This document shows, piece after piece, positions 1 to 6,944 of a DNA stretch of 23,090 nt. Made by a program: the position numbers and the translations under genes. The stretch's first letter is position 1. Each line of letters starts with the position of its first letter. The notes under the pieces were generated by a model. The model did not search any database. It was not told the origin of the DNA and was given only the letters and a program-made list of their open reading frames with translations. The DNA is from Proteobacteria bacterium ST_bin16 (GTDB lineage: Bacteria; Pseudomonadota; Gammaproteobacteria; Burkholderiales; Nitrosomonadaceae), in NCBI GenBank assembly GCA_002083595.1, contig MSXT01000029.1, positions 1 through 23,090 of the forward strand, read 5' to 3'.

Positions 1-146
1 TCCTTGAGCCATATCGCCGGCATCGATACCCCCCAATTTCCCGCCGAGGTCTCATAAAAATCAATCGCATGGCTGGCTAACAATTCGCGCACATCATGTG
101 CCTCATCGTCAGGAACGCCATTAAGCCTGAATATAATTTTTGCCAT
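1..146 (-). CDS. DUF6164-type small protein, N-terminal part only (cut by window edge)
   Basis: A reading frame on the minus strand opens with ATG at 146 and stays open for 48 codons to the window edge. It starts MAKIIFRLNGVPDDEA and continues through DVRELLASHAIDFYET and GNWGVSMPAIWLK. This resembles the N-terminus of the DUF6164 family as I remember it: small uncharacterised proteobacterial proteins, with membrane segments expected further downstream. Those would lie off the window and cannot be seen. No function is known to me. The frame is divergent from the SDR gene at 275, so 147-274 probably carries both promoters. The reading frame is convincing; the family name is from memory. Confidence 0.7.
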   Translation of the reverse strand, partial: MAKIIFRLNGVPDDEAHDVRELLASHAIDFYETSAGNWGVSMPAIWLK

Positions 147-274
147 GAATAGCCTTCGATTATGTTATTTTCTGTTGTGAAAAGCTGATCAGCCGCAATT
201 GATGCTATCGTTGCACTGAATCCGCTGTCAAGCTTCAAAAAATAGAAACACCCATTACAAGTTGATCTGAATAA

Positions 275-1111
275 ATGAAAAAAACCATATTAATTACAGG
301 ATGCTCCAGCGGAATCGGCTACTGCGTTGCCAAGGGATTGCAGGAACGCGGTTACCGCGTATTCGCCACTGCCAGAAAACGCGCTAGCGTAGAAAAACTG
401 CTGGCCGAGGGATTGGAAAGCTTCCGCCTGGATTTGAACGATTCCAATTCGATTCATTTTGCTTTTGAAGAAACCATGCGCCGCACCGGCGGTGAATTGT
501 ATGCGCTATTCAACAATGGCGCTTACGGCTTGCCGGGCGCCGTCGAAGACTTGAATCGCGACGCCCTGCGCGCGCAATTTGAAACCAATGTGTTCGGCTG
601 GCAGGAATTAACCAATCTTGTCATACCGGTCATGCGCCGCCAAGGATACGGGCGGATCATCCAGAACAGCTCGGTGCTCGGCTTCGTCGCCCTGCCTTTC
701 CGCGGTGCTTACAATGCTTCCAAATACGCCATCGAAGGCTTGAGCGATACGCTACGGCTGGAACTCAAAGGCAGCAATGTGTTCGTCAGCCTGATCGAAC
801 CGGGGCCGATCGCCAGCCAGTTTCGCACGAACGCCGTCCAAGCGCTGCAAAAATACATCGACATCGAAAACAGCTTTCACCGGGAGAAGTATCAAGGCGT
901 ACTAAGCCGTCTGAACAAACCGGGACCGGCTGTTCCCTTCACGCTACCGCCGGAGGCTGTGCTCAAGCGCGTGATTCACGCGCTTGAAGCGGAAAAACCG
1001 CAGGCGCGGTACTATGTGACCGTTCCAACGTATCTGTTCGGCATCCTCAAACGCATTCTCAGCACGCATGCGCTGGATTTCTTATTAGCCAAATCCGGGA
1101 ATAACAACTAA
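275..1111 (+). CDS. Short-chain dehydrogenase/reductase (SDR family oxidoreductase)
   Basis: A classical SDR, 278 residues, expected to be a cytosolic NAD(P)H-dependent oxidoreductase. Visible motifs are the Rossmann signature TGCSSGIG (residues 8-15), the NNGAYG variant of the NAG motif (80-85), the structural Asn in ETNVFG (N105), Ser132/133 in NSSVLG, and the catalytic pair Tyr146 and Lys150 in YNASK. Arg residues after the first beta strand (ATARKR) hint at NADP(H) preference, which is inference. The overall pattern resembles E. coli YbbO-like SDRs, which act on aldehydes or hydroxysteroid-like compounds, but the substrate cannot be read from the sequence. The ATG at 275 gives the canonical KKTILITG beginning; its ribosome site is weak. 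It converges on the lipoprotein gene ending at 1135. Confidence 0.93.
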   Translation: MKKTILITGCSSGIGYCVAKGLQERGYRVFATARKRASVEKLLAEGLESFRLDLNDSNSIHFAFEETMRRTGGELYALFNNGAYGLPGAVEDLNRDALRAQFETNVFGWQELTNLVIPVMRRQGYGRIIQNSSVLGFVALPFRGAYNASKYAIEGLSDTLRLELKGSNVFVSLIEPGPIASQFRTNAVQALQKYIDIENSFHREKYQGVLSRLNKPGPAVPFTLPPEAVLKRVIHALEAEKPQARYYVTVPTYLFGILKRILSTHALDFLLAKSGNNN

Positions 1112-1134
1112 CAGGTGGAATCAGTTCTGGGGAA

Positions 1135-1626
1135 TCAAGGTTTGGCCGTGGCAGCTACGCACGATTCCATGATTTTCCAGGCAATATCGGCGAAGAATGG
1201 ATCGCCGCGCAAGGATGCGGTAACTTTCGTGTCATCCGCTTGCCGCAGCAACAAAGCGAAAGCATAAACCGGCTTGTCATTGTCATTGCGTTGCGCGGCG
1301 GACTGAATTTCCAGCGCTGGATTGCCATAGATCAAAATCGCATCGGGATTTGAAGGCGCGTAAGTCGCGATGGCACTGCGCAGATAGCGCGTATCGTAGG
1401 CATGAATCTCCGACGCATGCATATCCGGATATTGCCGATTTTTAAATTGCAGCGGCCGCAAGAACGACCGGCCGTCGGATTGTAATTTTGCCACCACGCA
1501 CGCCGCGAGCGCGGCATGCTCTCCGGCAAATTGTTCTTCGTTGCGTTGCGTTTTACCGGTCGCGCCGTCTAGATTCGCGCATGCTGCCAGGACAAATACG
1601 GTTAAAACGGCAATCCATCGCTGCAT
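1135..1626 (-). CDS. Unidentified lipoprotein
   Basis: This 163-residue protein begins with a lipoprotein signal: MQRW, a hydrophobic stretch, then the lipobox LAAC with Cys16 as the lipid-modified residue. Ala follows the Cys (no Asp at +2), so outer-membrane sorting is expected. The mature part is a soluble alpha/beta-looking domain with two further cysteines (in AACVVAK and near the C-terminus in ESCVA) that could form a disulphide. I do not recognise a family. The start is supported by a GGGAG ribosome site a few bases upstream on the minus strand. It lies downstream of, and on the same strand as, the DUF3460-type gene with about 60 bp between, so the two may be co-transcribed. The gene is likely real; its function is unknown. 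Confidence 0.8.
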   Translation of the reverse strand: MQRWIAVLTVFVLAACANLDGATGKTQRNEEQFAGEHAALAACVVAKLQSDGRSFLRPLQFKNRQYPDMHASEIHAYDTRYLRSAIATYAPSNPDAILIYGNPALEIQSAAQRNDNDKPVYAFALLLRQADDTKVTASLRGDPFFADIAWKIMESCVAATAKP

Positions 1627-1686
1627 GGCAACACTCCCGGAGATCAGCGCGCTATCGATTAAACGCGGCTGAATGGTTACAAAATC

Positions 1687-1875
1687 TTACCCGCCAAAAT
1701 AAACATACGGTTTCATCGGCTCGGCGGCTTCCTTAAAACGCTTACGCTCTTCCAAGTTCTGTTTTTTATCCCACCATACGCTCCGCGCGGCCAAACGTTT
1801 TTCTTCCACCTGCGGATTCTTTTCCAGAAATTCACGCATAAATTTGGTTTGTTCCGATTCGTAGTTATAATCCAT
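1687..1875 (-). CDS. DUF3460-type small protein
   Basis: A 62-residue acidic/basic mixed-charge protein starting MDYNYESEQTKFMREFLEK. Conserved-looking elements are the N-terminal F-M-x-x-F-L helix, the central RSVWWDK block (residues about 31-37) and the C-terminal KPYVYFGG end. This matches my memory of DUF3460, a short family almost confined to betaproteobacteria, and so fits the proposed host group. No function is known. It has no signal peptide or membrane segment and is probably cytosolic. A GAGGTAAGTC ribosome site precedes the ATG. It is divergent from tsaD (start 2050); the 174-bp gap must hold promoters for both. It was chosen over the overlapping 1713-1982 frame, which lacks family features. 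Confidence 0.82.
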   Translation of the reverse strand: MDYNYESEQTKFMREFLEKNPQVEEKRLAARSVWWDKKQNLEERKRFKEAAEPMKPYVYFGG

Positions 1876-2049
1876 GACTTACCTCGCGCACTAAATTTAC
1901 AAAAAGCGAACTTTAGCACAGACCTGATTTTCGATACAGCCCCGGCATCTATCTTCCAGTCCGCACGCAAACAAACCGCCACGTTGCATCGATGTTAAAA
2001 TGACAGCGTTACCGCCAATCTCCCATTAAACCAACCTTCACTATTCCTG

Positions 2050-3081
2050 ATGCTCGTTCTCGGTATTGAAACTTCCTGCGATGAAACCGGCATCGCGCTC
2101 TACGATACTGAGCGCGGTCTGTTGAGTCATACGCTGTATTCGCAAATCGCCATGCACAGCGAATATGGCGGCGTGGTACCGGAGCTGGCGTCGCGCGATC
2201 ATATCCGGCGCGTGCTGCCATTGATCCAGCAAGCATTGCGGGATGCCCAATGCCAACTGCACGACATTGAAGCGATTGCCTACACGCAAGGCCCCGGCTT
2301 GGCCGGAGCGCTGCTGGTCGGAGCCAGCATTGGCACAGCAATGAGTTTTGCGTTGAATATCCCGGCGCTTGGCATCCATCATTTGGAAGGTCACCTGCTG
2401 TCGCCGTTGCTATCCACCCCGTCACCGGCCTTTCCGTTCATCGCACTGTTGGTATCGGGTGGACACACCCAGTTGATGCAAGTCGACGCTGTCGGCCATT
2501 ACAAATTACTGGGCGAAACCGTCGACGACGCCGCCGGTGAAGCGTTCGACAAAACCGCCAAGTTATTGGGATTGGGCTACCCCGGCGGCGCAGCGTTATC
2601 GAAACTCGCCCGGCAAGGACGGCCCAGGCAATTCAAACTGCCGCGCCCCATGCTCAACAGCGGCGATCTGAACTTCAGTTTCAGCGGCCTGAAAACCGCA
2701 GTGCTGACCTTACTCAACAAACAGGAAATCAGCGATCAAATCCGCGCCGATATCGCATTAGCTTTCCAGGAAGCCGTAGTGGACGTGCTGACAGAAAAAT
2801 CACTGATGGCGTTAAGTCAAGCCGGGTTAAAGCAACTGGTGGTAGCAGGCGGCGTCGGTGCAAATGAACAATTGCGCCGCAATCTCAGCGGCAGGGCCGC
2901 AACCAAAGGCGCCACGGTGTTTTATCCGGAACTGGAATTCTGTACCGACAATGGCGCCATGATCGCGTTCGCCGGTGCCATGCGTTTACAATCGATGCCA
3001 GAATCCGCCCAGCAACCGGCCAGCAGCTTCACCGTCAACGCGCGCTGGAATTTGGAAATGCTGGAAACGCCCGAAACGTGA
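2050..3081 (+). CDS. tsaD: tRNA N6-adenosine threonylcarbamoyltransferase TsaD
   Basis: TsaD (older names Gcp, YgjD) transfers the threonylcarbamoyl group from TC-AMP to A37 of tRNAs reading ANN codons, together with TsaB and TsaE, in the cytosol. The 343-residue length is typical. Visible signatures are the N-terminal MLVLGIETSCDETG, the Gly-rich TQGPGLAGALLVG (about 79-91), the metal-binding HHLEGH (His111 and His115), the ASKHA-fold nucleotide site LLVSGGHTQL (about 133-142), DDAAGEAFDKTAKLLG, and the late metal ligand in FCTDNGAMIAFAG. The start gives the family's canonical beginning, although no strong ribosome site precedes it. The neighbours, plsY (convergent, 6 bp away) and the DUF3460 gene, have no obvious functional link. 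The presence of a CAU tRNA further right is not special evidence. Confidence 0.98.
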   Translation: MLVLGIETSCDETGIALYDTERGLLSHTLYSQIAMHSEYGGVVPELASRDHIRRVLPLIQQALRDAQCQLHDIEAIAYTQGPGLAGALLVGASIGTAMSFALNIPALGIHHLEGHLLSPLLSTPSPAFPFIALLVSGGHTQLMQVDAVGHYKLLGETVDDAAGEAFDKTAKLLGLGYPGGAALSKLARQGRPRQFKLPRPMLNSGDLNFSFSGLKTAVLTLLNKQEISDQIRADIALAFQEAVVDVLTEKSLMALSQAGLKQLVVAGGVGANEQLRRNLSGRAATKGATVFYPELEFCTDNGAMIAFAGAMRLQSMPESAQQPASSFTVNARWNLEMLETPET

Positions 3082-3087
3082 TTGAGA

Positions 3088-3699
3088 CTACTCAGGGGAT
3101 TTTTTCTCGCCGATACGGCCTTCTTTCCCTGCCAGCAAATTGATGATATTCGACTGATGGCGCCAGATCAGCAATAACGACATCGCCGAAACGGCCAGCG
3201 TACCGGCTTCAAAACCCAGCAGACCAATGCCATAAAGCGGCGTCAATATCGCTGCAACCAGAGCCGATAAAGATGATACGCGCCAGATCATGGCAACCGT
3301 CAACCAAGTCGCCATTGCCAGCAGCCCCAGCCACAGATTCAAACCGAGCAACACACCGACCGCAGTCGCCACGCCCTTGCCGCCCTGGAAGCGTAAAAAT
3401 ACCGGAAATACATGCCCGAGAAACACCGCCAGCGCCGCCACAGCGACCGCTTCATCACCCAAGCCCCATTGCGGCGCGTAAGTTTGCGCCAGAAACACCG
3501 CCAGCCAACCTTTCCCGGCATCGCCGAGTAAGGTCAGTACCGCTGCGGCTTTCTTACCGCTGCGCAGCACATTGGTCGCGCCAGGGTTTTTGGAACCGTA
3601 GGTGCGCGGATCGGGCAATTTAAAAACCCAGCTCGCCACCAGCGCAAAAGAAATCGAACCCAGCAAATAAGCCAGTACAGCAAACAACAATAATGTCAT
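3088..3699 (-). CDS. plsY: Glycerol-3-phosphate acyltransferase PlsY
   Basis: PlsY moves the acyl chain from acyl-phosphate (made by PlsX) to glycerol-3-phosphate, the first step of phosphatidic acid synthesis, in the inner membrane. The 203 residues form several hydrophobic helices. The family's conserved loops are visible: GSISFALVAS (14-23), YGSKNPGATNVLR (34-46) and LGHVFPVFLRFQGGKGVAT (about 94-112), which hold the glycerol-phosphate and acyl-phosphate binding residues. The C-terminal tail is charged and short (EGRIGEKKSPE). It is convergent with tsaD, their stops separated by 6 bp, with no terminator hairpin visible between them. It is divergent from folB (start 3781), so 3700-3780 likely holds both promoters. 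This tsaD/plsY/folB neighbourhood is common in proteobacteria. Confidence 0.97.
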   Translation of the reverse strand: MTLLLFAVLAYLLGSISFALVASWVFKLPDPRTYGSKNPGATNVLRSGKKAAAVLTLLGDAGKGWLAVFLAQTYAPQWGLGDEAVAVAALAVFLGHVFPVFLRFQGGKGVATAVGVLLGLNLWLGLLAMATWLTVAMIWRVSSLSALVAAILTPLYGIGLLGFEAGTLAVSAMSLLLIWRHQSNIINLLAGKEGRIGEKKSPE

Positions 3700-3780
3700 A
3701 TCAACCCAATCATCCGGACAAAATAGATTAGAATCCCGTATCGCTCACGCAAAGACGCCCATTTTACCGCTGAATCACCG

Positions 3781-4140
3781 ATGGATATTATTTTTCTGCA
3801 CGACTTAAAAGCCAAAACACTGATCGGCGTGTACCCGTGGGAACGCATCGTGCCGCAAACCATCCAAATCGACCTGGAAATCGCCCTGCCCAGTAGCCGC
3901 GCGTGCCAGACGGATAAGATCGAAGATGCCCTCGATTATGCACTGATCGTCGACCGCATCAACGATATTCTCACCAACAAACACTTTTCGCTGCTGGAAG
4001 CTTTGGCCGAACATATTGCGCAAACGATTTTGAGCGAATTTCATTCGCCGTGGGTCAAGATCAGCGTGGCAAAACTGGGGATTATTCGTGGGGTAAAGAA
4101 ACTCGGTGTACGTATCGAGCGCGGCTCAAAAACTGCCTAA
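3781..4140 (+). CDS. folB: Dihydroneopterin aldolase FolB
   Basis: FolB cleaves 7,8-dihydroneopterin to 6-hydroxymethyl-7,8-dihydropterin and glycolaldehyde in folate synthesis, and also epimerises the substrate. The protein is 119 residues, the normal length. The start MDIIFLHDLKAKTLIGVYPW followed by ERIVPQ supplies the catalytic Glu (E21). The block SVAKLGIIRGVKKLGVRIER supplies the catalytic Lys (K98). LDYALIVDRI and LLEALAEHIA are the usual tunnel-fold helices. No signal peptide is present; the enzyme is cytosolic and forms an octameric ring in known members. Several overlapping ORFs that start inside its 3' half are frame shadows as far as the overlap goes. Confidence 0.97.
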   Translation: MDIIFLHDLKAKTLIGVYPWERIVPQTIQIDLEIALPSSRACQTDKIEDALDYALIVDRINDILTNKHFSLLEALAEHIAQTILSEFHSPWVKISVAKLGIIRGVKKLGVRIERGSKTA

Positions 4141-4512
4141 AAGTCCGCGTCCAAGCAAAAAAACATTACGACTTGATCGTTCAATTTGTGCGCCAGCCAT
4201 CATCGGCGTCAAAATCAAAGCCACTGCTGCTCAAGATATTGCAACCTTAATCGAGCAAAAGCTTCAATACGAAGCGCAAGCCGGACAATTCAAGACACTG
4301 TATTTGAAATAAATGGTGCGTGAAATTTTCCCGGTATTCTCAAGAACAATCGGCGTGGGTGACAGTCTCAGCAATGAAGTTGGTGCACATTCCGCTCATT
4401 TCGACCGGAACGGTCCACAGGGAAATTCAACGGTTTCTCAGATGGAAATTTACAACGGCTGACTTCATCGTTGATAATATCATTTCACTTATCCTGGATT
4501 AGGAGGTATTCC
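4141..4512. other. 372-bp stretch without a convincing gene; possible ORF remnants
   Basis: Between folB and the next signal-peptide gene no full gene is evident. One plus-strand frame is largely open: it starts inside folB at 4106 and reads to a TAA at 4310-4312, with a late part IIGVKIKATAAQDIATLIEQ that looks protein-like. Directly behind that stop, in the same frame, an ATG at 4313 opens a further 49 codons to a TGA at 4460-4462 (MVREIFPVFSRTIGVGDSLS at its start). Neither part has a recognisable domain or a good ribosome site. They may be relics of one decayed gene or chance ORFs. The last bases hold the AGGAGG ribosome site of the following gene. Confidence 0.4.
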
Positions 4513-4863
4513 ATGCGTACAATCCCAGCCATCGTTATTTTTTATGCAGCTTCACTGATATTCTTTACGAGCAACACGTTTGCAGGACAGGATATCAGTG
4601 AGATTCAGCGGCAATTTAATGCCGAAACGGTCAACAAACGCTTCAGTGTCCCGACCGATGCGGCTTTAACATCGGCGCTTAAAGAAGCAACGCAAAGAGG
4701 CACGCCAACTAAAACACAAAGCTATTCGCCCGGCTGCTTTGGTTTAGGCTGCGTGTTAGGGCAGAACATCGGTTATGGCAGTTATTTCGGCGGTTATTCG
4801 CGCCCCTATTATGGCGGCTTATATGGCGTGAATAGTTATATGCCGTATTATTCTGGCTGGTAA
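4513..4863 (+). CDS. Secreted Gly/Tyr-rich small protein of unknown function
   Basis: The start at 4513 is fixed by an AGGAGG ribosome site at 4502-4507 and by the signal peptide that begins there; an in-frame ATG at 4471 would bury the signal. The product is 116 residues. A Sec signal peptide has likely cleavage after Ala24 (NTFA, then GQDISE). Next comes a charged helical segment (about 28-62), then a C-terminal third rich in Gly and Tyr (71-116). That third includes PGCFGLGC with two Cys four residues apart (75 and 80) and repeated aromatic-Gly steps such as YFGGYSRPYYGGLYG. It ends in Trp, which with nearby Tyr recalls surface-exposed or self-associating tails. No family was recognised. 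It precedes a TraT-like gene on the same strand by 75 bp. Confidence 0.75.
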   Translation: MRTIPAIVIFYAASLIFFTSNTFAGQDISEIQRQFNAETVNKRFSVPTDAALTSALKEATQRGTPTKTQSYSPGCFGLGCVLGQNIGYGSYFGGYSRPYYGGLYGVNSYMPYYSGW

Positions 4864-4938
4864 TTTTGCAAATAATGGTTAAATAGATTTACTCACTAAA
4901 ATAATTTAATTTCATTCAATCATCAAAAGGGAGATGCA

Positions 4939-5712
4939 ATGGGTTACTCCATTAACAAGAATACCTGGGTACTGACAGGAATCATGCTATGTTCTTTGGT
5001 TTTAAGTGGATGTGCAGCGGTCCATACATCTATAGCCAAGAAAGATTTGGATGTGCAAACTAAAATGAGTGACTCTATTTTTCTGGATCCAGTTGAGCCG
5101 GATAAAAAAATCGTCTATTTGAACATCCGCAATACCTCCGATAAGACTAATTTTGATATCACCGCTACGGTTGCTAGAGCGCTGGAAGGCCGCGGCTACC
5201 GTATCACCACCAATCCCAAAGAAGCGCATTATTGGCTGCAAGCGAATGTACTGAGCGTCGACAAAGCCAGCCCGACCGCTGCGGAATCTGCACTGAGAGC
5301 AGGCTATGGCGGAATGGGCAGCGCCGCCTTGGGTGCTGCCGTGGGAACAGCCACTGGCGCGGCGATGGGTGGCTGGACAGGTGCCGGTATTGGCGGACTA
5401 GCGGGTGCAGCCGCATTTGGTGTCGTCAGCACCATTGCGGATGCTTCTGTCAAAGATGTCACTTACATGGCAATTACTGACGTAGAGATCGCGGAACGCG
5501 CCGAAGAGGGTGTCATTGTCCGTGAAGACCGGCAGCAGGATGCAAAACAAGGCGTGGGGGGCGCTCGAAGACAATCGTCGACTAAAGTCAGCGAAATGAA
5601 CAAATTCCGCACTCGCGTCGTGAGCACAGCCAACAAGGTGAATCTGCAATACGAAGAAGCGGCGGTGGAATTGACCAATGGATTAGCACGTTCTATTTCT
5701 GGACTGTTCTAA
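4939..5712 (+). CDS. TraT-like outer-membrane lipoprotein (complement resistance / surface exclusion family)
   Basis: This 257-residue protein carries a lipoprotein signal with lipobox LSGC (Cys25, followed by Ala-Ala, so outer-membrane sorting). It matches F-plasmid TraT along its length as I recall it: a HTSIAKKDLDVQTKMSDSIF block after the signal, FLDPV, YLNIRNTSDK, the RALEGRGYRI and AHYWLQANVL segments, a Gly/Ala-rich hydrophobic middle (about 118-165), then VKDVTYMAITDVEIAERA, and the C-terminal TRVVSTANKVNLQYEEA. TraT on conjugative plasmids blocks entry of related plasmids and contributes to serum resistance. Here no conjugation gene is nearby, so the role is open; a general envelope function is my inference. 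GGGAG at 4929-4933 is the ribosome site. Confidence 0.92.
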   Translation: MGYSINKNTWVLTGIMLCSLVLSGCAAVHTSIAKKDLDVQTKMSDSIFLDPVEPDKKIVYLNIRNTSDKTNFDITATVARALEGRGYRITTNPKEAHYWLQANVLSVDKASPTAAESALRAGYGGMGSAALGAAVGTATGAAMGGWTGAGIGGLAGAAAFGVVSTIADASVKDVTYMAITDVEIAERAEEGVIVREDRQQDAKQGVGGARRQSSTKVSEMNKFRTRVVSTANKVNLQYEEAAVELTNGLARSISGLF

Positions 5713-5726
5713 CACTCCATAGCGGG

Positions 5727-5791
5727 TGCCGGTTTAACTCAGGATGTTCTCCAGTTGCAATTGCAATGAAACTGGAGAACATCACCCGGCA
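5727..5791. terminator. Strong inverted repeat between the TraT-like and LTXXQ-like genes, possible terminator
   Basis: A perfect 12-bp stem, TGTTCTCCAGTT at 5745-5756 and AACTGGAGAACA at 5770-5781, closes a 13-base loop that itself contains TTGCAATTGCAA. It is framed by a second pair, TGCCGG at 5727-5732 and CCGGCA at 5786-5791. It lies 15-80 bp downstream of the TraT-like stop. There is no T-run after the hairpin in either direction, so it is not a standard intrinsic terminator. An mRNA-stabilising structure or a protein-binding site is equally possible. Confidence 0.5.
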
Positions 5792-5855
5792 ACCTTCTTG
5801 CACTCAATACGCACGCATCGAAGTTGAATTCTTCTACCAAACCTAGGAGCGCATC

Positions 5856-6200
5856 ATGTCCCTAAAAACAATCCCTGCAATACTGACTTTGGTTTTAGTG
5901 TTCACGGTTTCTACCACGCACGCGCAAAAAAACAATGCAGCCGCCGAAGGCCGCGACGCCCTCAATCGCATGACAAAAGAACTGGGATTGAGCGACGCGC
6001 AGCGCAGTAAGGTTGAAACCATTCTCAATACGGAAAAAAAGAAGGTTGAAGCTGTTTTCAACGAGGAACGTAAAAAATTGCAATCCATCCAGGAAGAAAC
6101 ACGATCCAGCTTGAAAACGGTGTTGACACCTGAACAAATGCAAAAACTCGAGAACAAGATGCGTCAGGAAAGCAGCAAAAATACGAATCAGAAAAAGTAA
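5856..6200 (+). CDS. Periplasmic LTXXQ/Spy-like helical protein
   Basis: The product has 114 residues. A Sec signal peptide (hydrophobic AILTLVLVFTVSTTHA) has likely cleavage after Ala23. The mature part is almost entirely charged helix: MTKELGLSDAQRSKVETILN, then EKKKVEAVFNEERKKLQSI, then SSLKTVLTPEQMQKLE. The LSDAQRSKV and LTPEQMQKL elements fit the LTXXQ pattern shared by Spy/CpxP-type periplasmic chaperones and metal-sensing relatives, although here the protein is shorter and I cannot see regulatory partners. AGGAG at 5845-5849 precedes the ATG. It is the third exported protein in a row on this strand and converges on queC 19 bp away. The family call is moderate; export is clear. Confidence 0.8.
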   Translation: MSLKTIPAILTLVLVFTVSTTHAQKNNAAAEGRDALNRMTKELGLSDAQRSKVETILNTEKKKVEAVFNEERKKLQSIQEETRSSLKTVLTPEQMQKLENKMRQESSKNTNQKK

Positions 6201-6219
6201 ATTCGAAGTATCGGTTGAT

Positions 6220-6912
6220 TTATCGATCAAGCACCGATTCTGACTGGTAGCTCGTCGGATCGATCACATTCGCCGCCGCGAATCCCGCTTTACGAATCCG
6301 GCAAGAATCACAGACACCGCAAGCGTGTCCCATTTCATCCGCTTGATAGCACGAAACCGTCAAGCTGAAATCCACACCCAAGGCCAGTCCGGCTTTGATG
6401 ATTTCTTTTTTGGACAAATGCATCAGTGGCGTATGAATAGTGAGTTTCTTGCCTTCAATTCCTGCTTTGGTCGCCAGATTCGCCATTTTCTCGAAGGCTT
6501 GAATATATTCCGGGCGACAGTCCGGGTAGCCGGAATAATCGACGGTGTTCACGCCCACAAAAATATCCTGACATTGCCGCGTTTCCGCCCAAGCTAGCGC
6601 CAGTGACAGCATGATGGTATTTCTGGCTGGTACATACGTAACCGGTATGTCCACTTCTGCTCCGCTTGTTGGCACTTCGATCGTCTGGTCGGTGAGCGCT
6701 GATCCGCCAAAAGCGGTGAGATCCAGCTTAATAATTTGATGTGCAACCGCCTCCAGTGATTGCGCGACTTTGCGCGCTGCAACCAATTCCGACCGGTGCC
6801 GCTGGCCGTAATCGATACTCAACGCATAGCATTGATAACCCTGGTCGCGTGCAATCGCCAAGGCCGTTGCGGAATCGAGACCGCCGGAGAGTAATACCAC
6901 CGCTTTCTTCAT
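6220..6912 (-). CDS. queC: 7-cyano-7-deazaguanine synthase QueC
   Basis: QueC converts 7-carboxy-7-deazaguanine to preQ0 using ATP and ammonia, in the route to queuosine in tRNA. The protein is 230 residues. The N-terminal ATP-pyrophosphatase P-loop LLSGGLDSATALA (SGGLDS at 9-14) and the C-terminal zinc site (Cys188, Cys198, Cys201 and Cys204, in SCYQ and HACGVCDSC) are intact. VPARNTIMLSLA and VNTVDYSGYPDCRPEY are further family blocks. It is the last gene of the minus-strand series and follows queE by 32 bp, so the two pathway-consecutive enzymes are probably made from one transcript. Confidence 0.98.
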   Translation of the reverse strand: MKKAVVLLSGGLDSATALAIARDQGYQCYALSIDYGQRHRSELVAARKVAQSLEAVAHQIIKLDLTAFGGSALTDQTIEVPTSGAEVDIPVTYVPARNTIMLSLALAWAETRQCQDIFVGVNTVDYSGYPDCRPEYIQAFEKMANLATKAGIEGKKLTIHTPLMHLSKKEIIKAGLALGVDFSLTVSCYQADEMGHACGVCDSCRIRKAGFAAANVIDPTSYQSESVLDR

Positions 6913-6944
6913 GATTTAATCCAGCCAGAAAAACACTAAAAACT

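Noticed and set aside
4320..4502. 60-residue ORF just before the Gly/Tyr-rich protein gene
   Set aside because: No ribosome site or domain features; it ends at the ribosome site of the next gene and looks like chance.
5895..6230. Minus-strand ORFs opposite the LTXXQ-like gene
   Set aside because: Phe/Leu/Cys-rich antisense shadows of a Lys/Glu-rich coding sequence.
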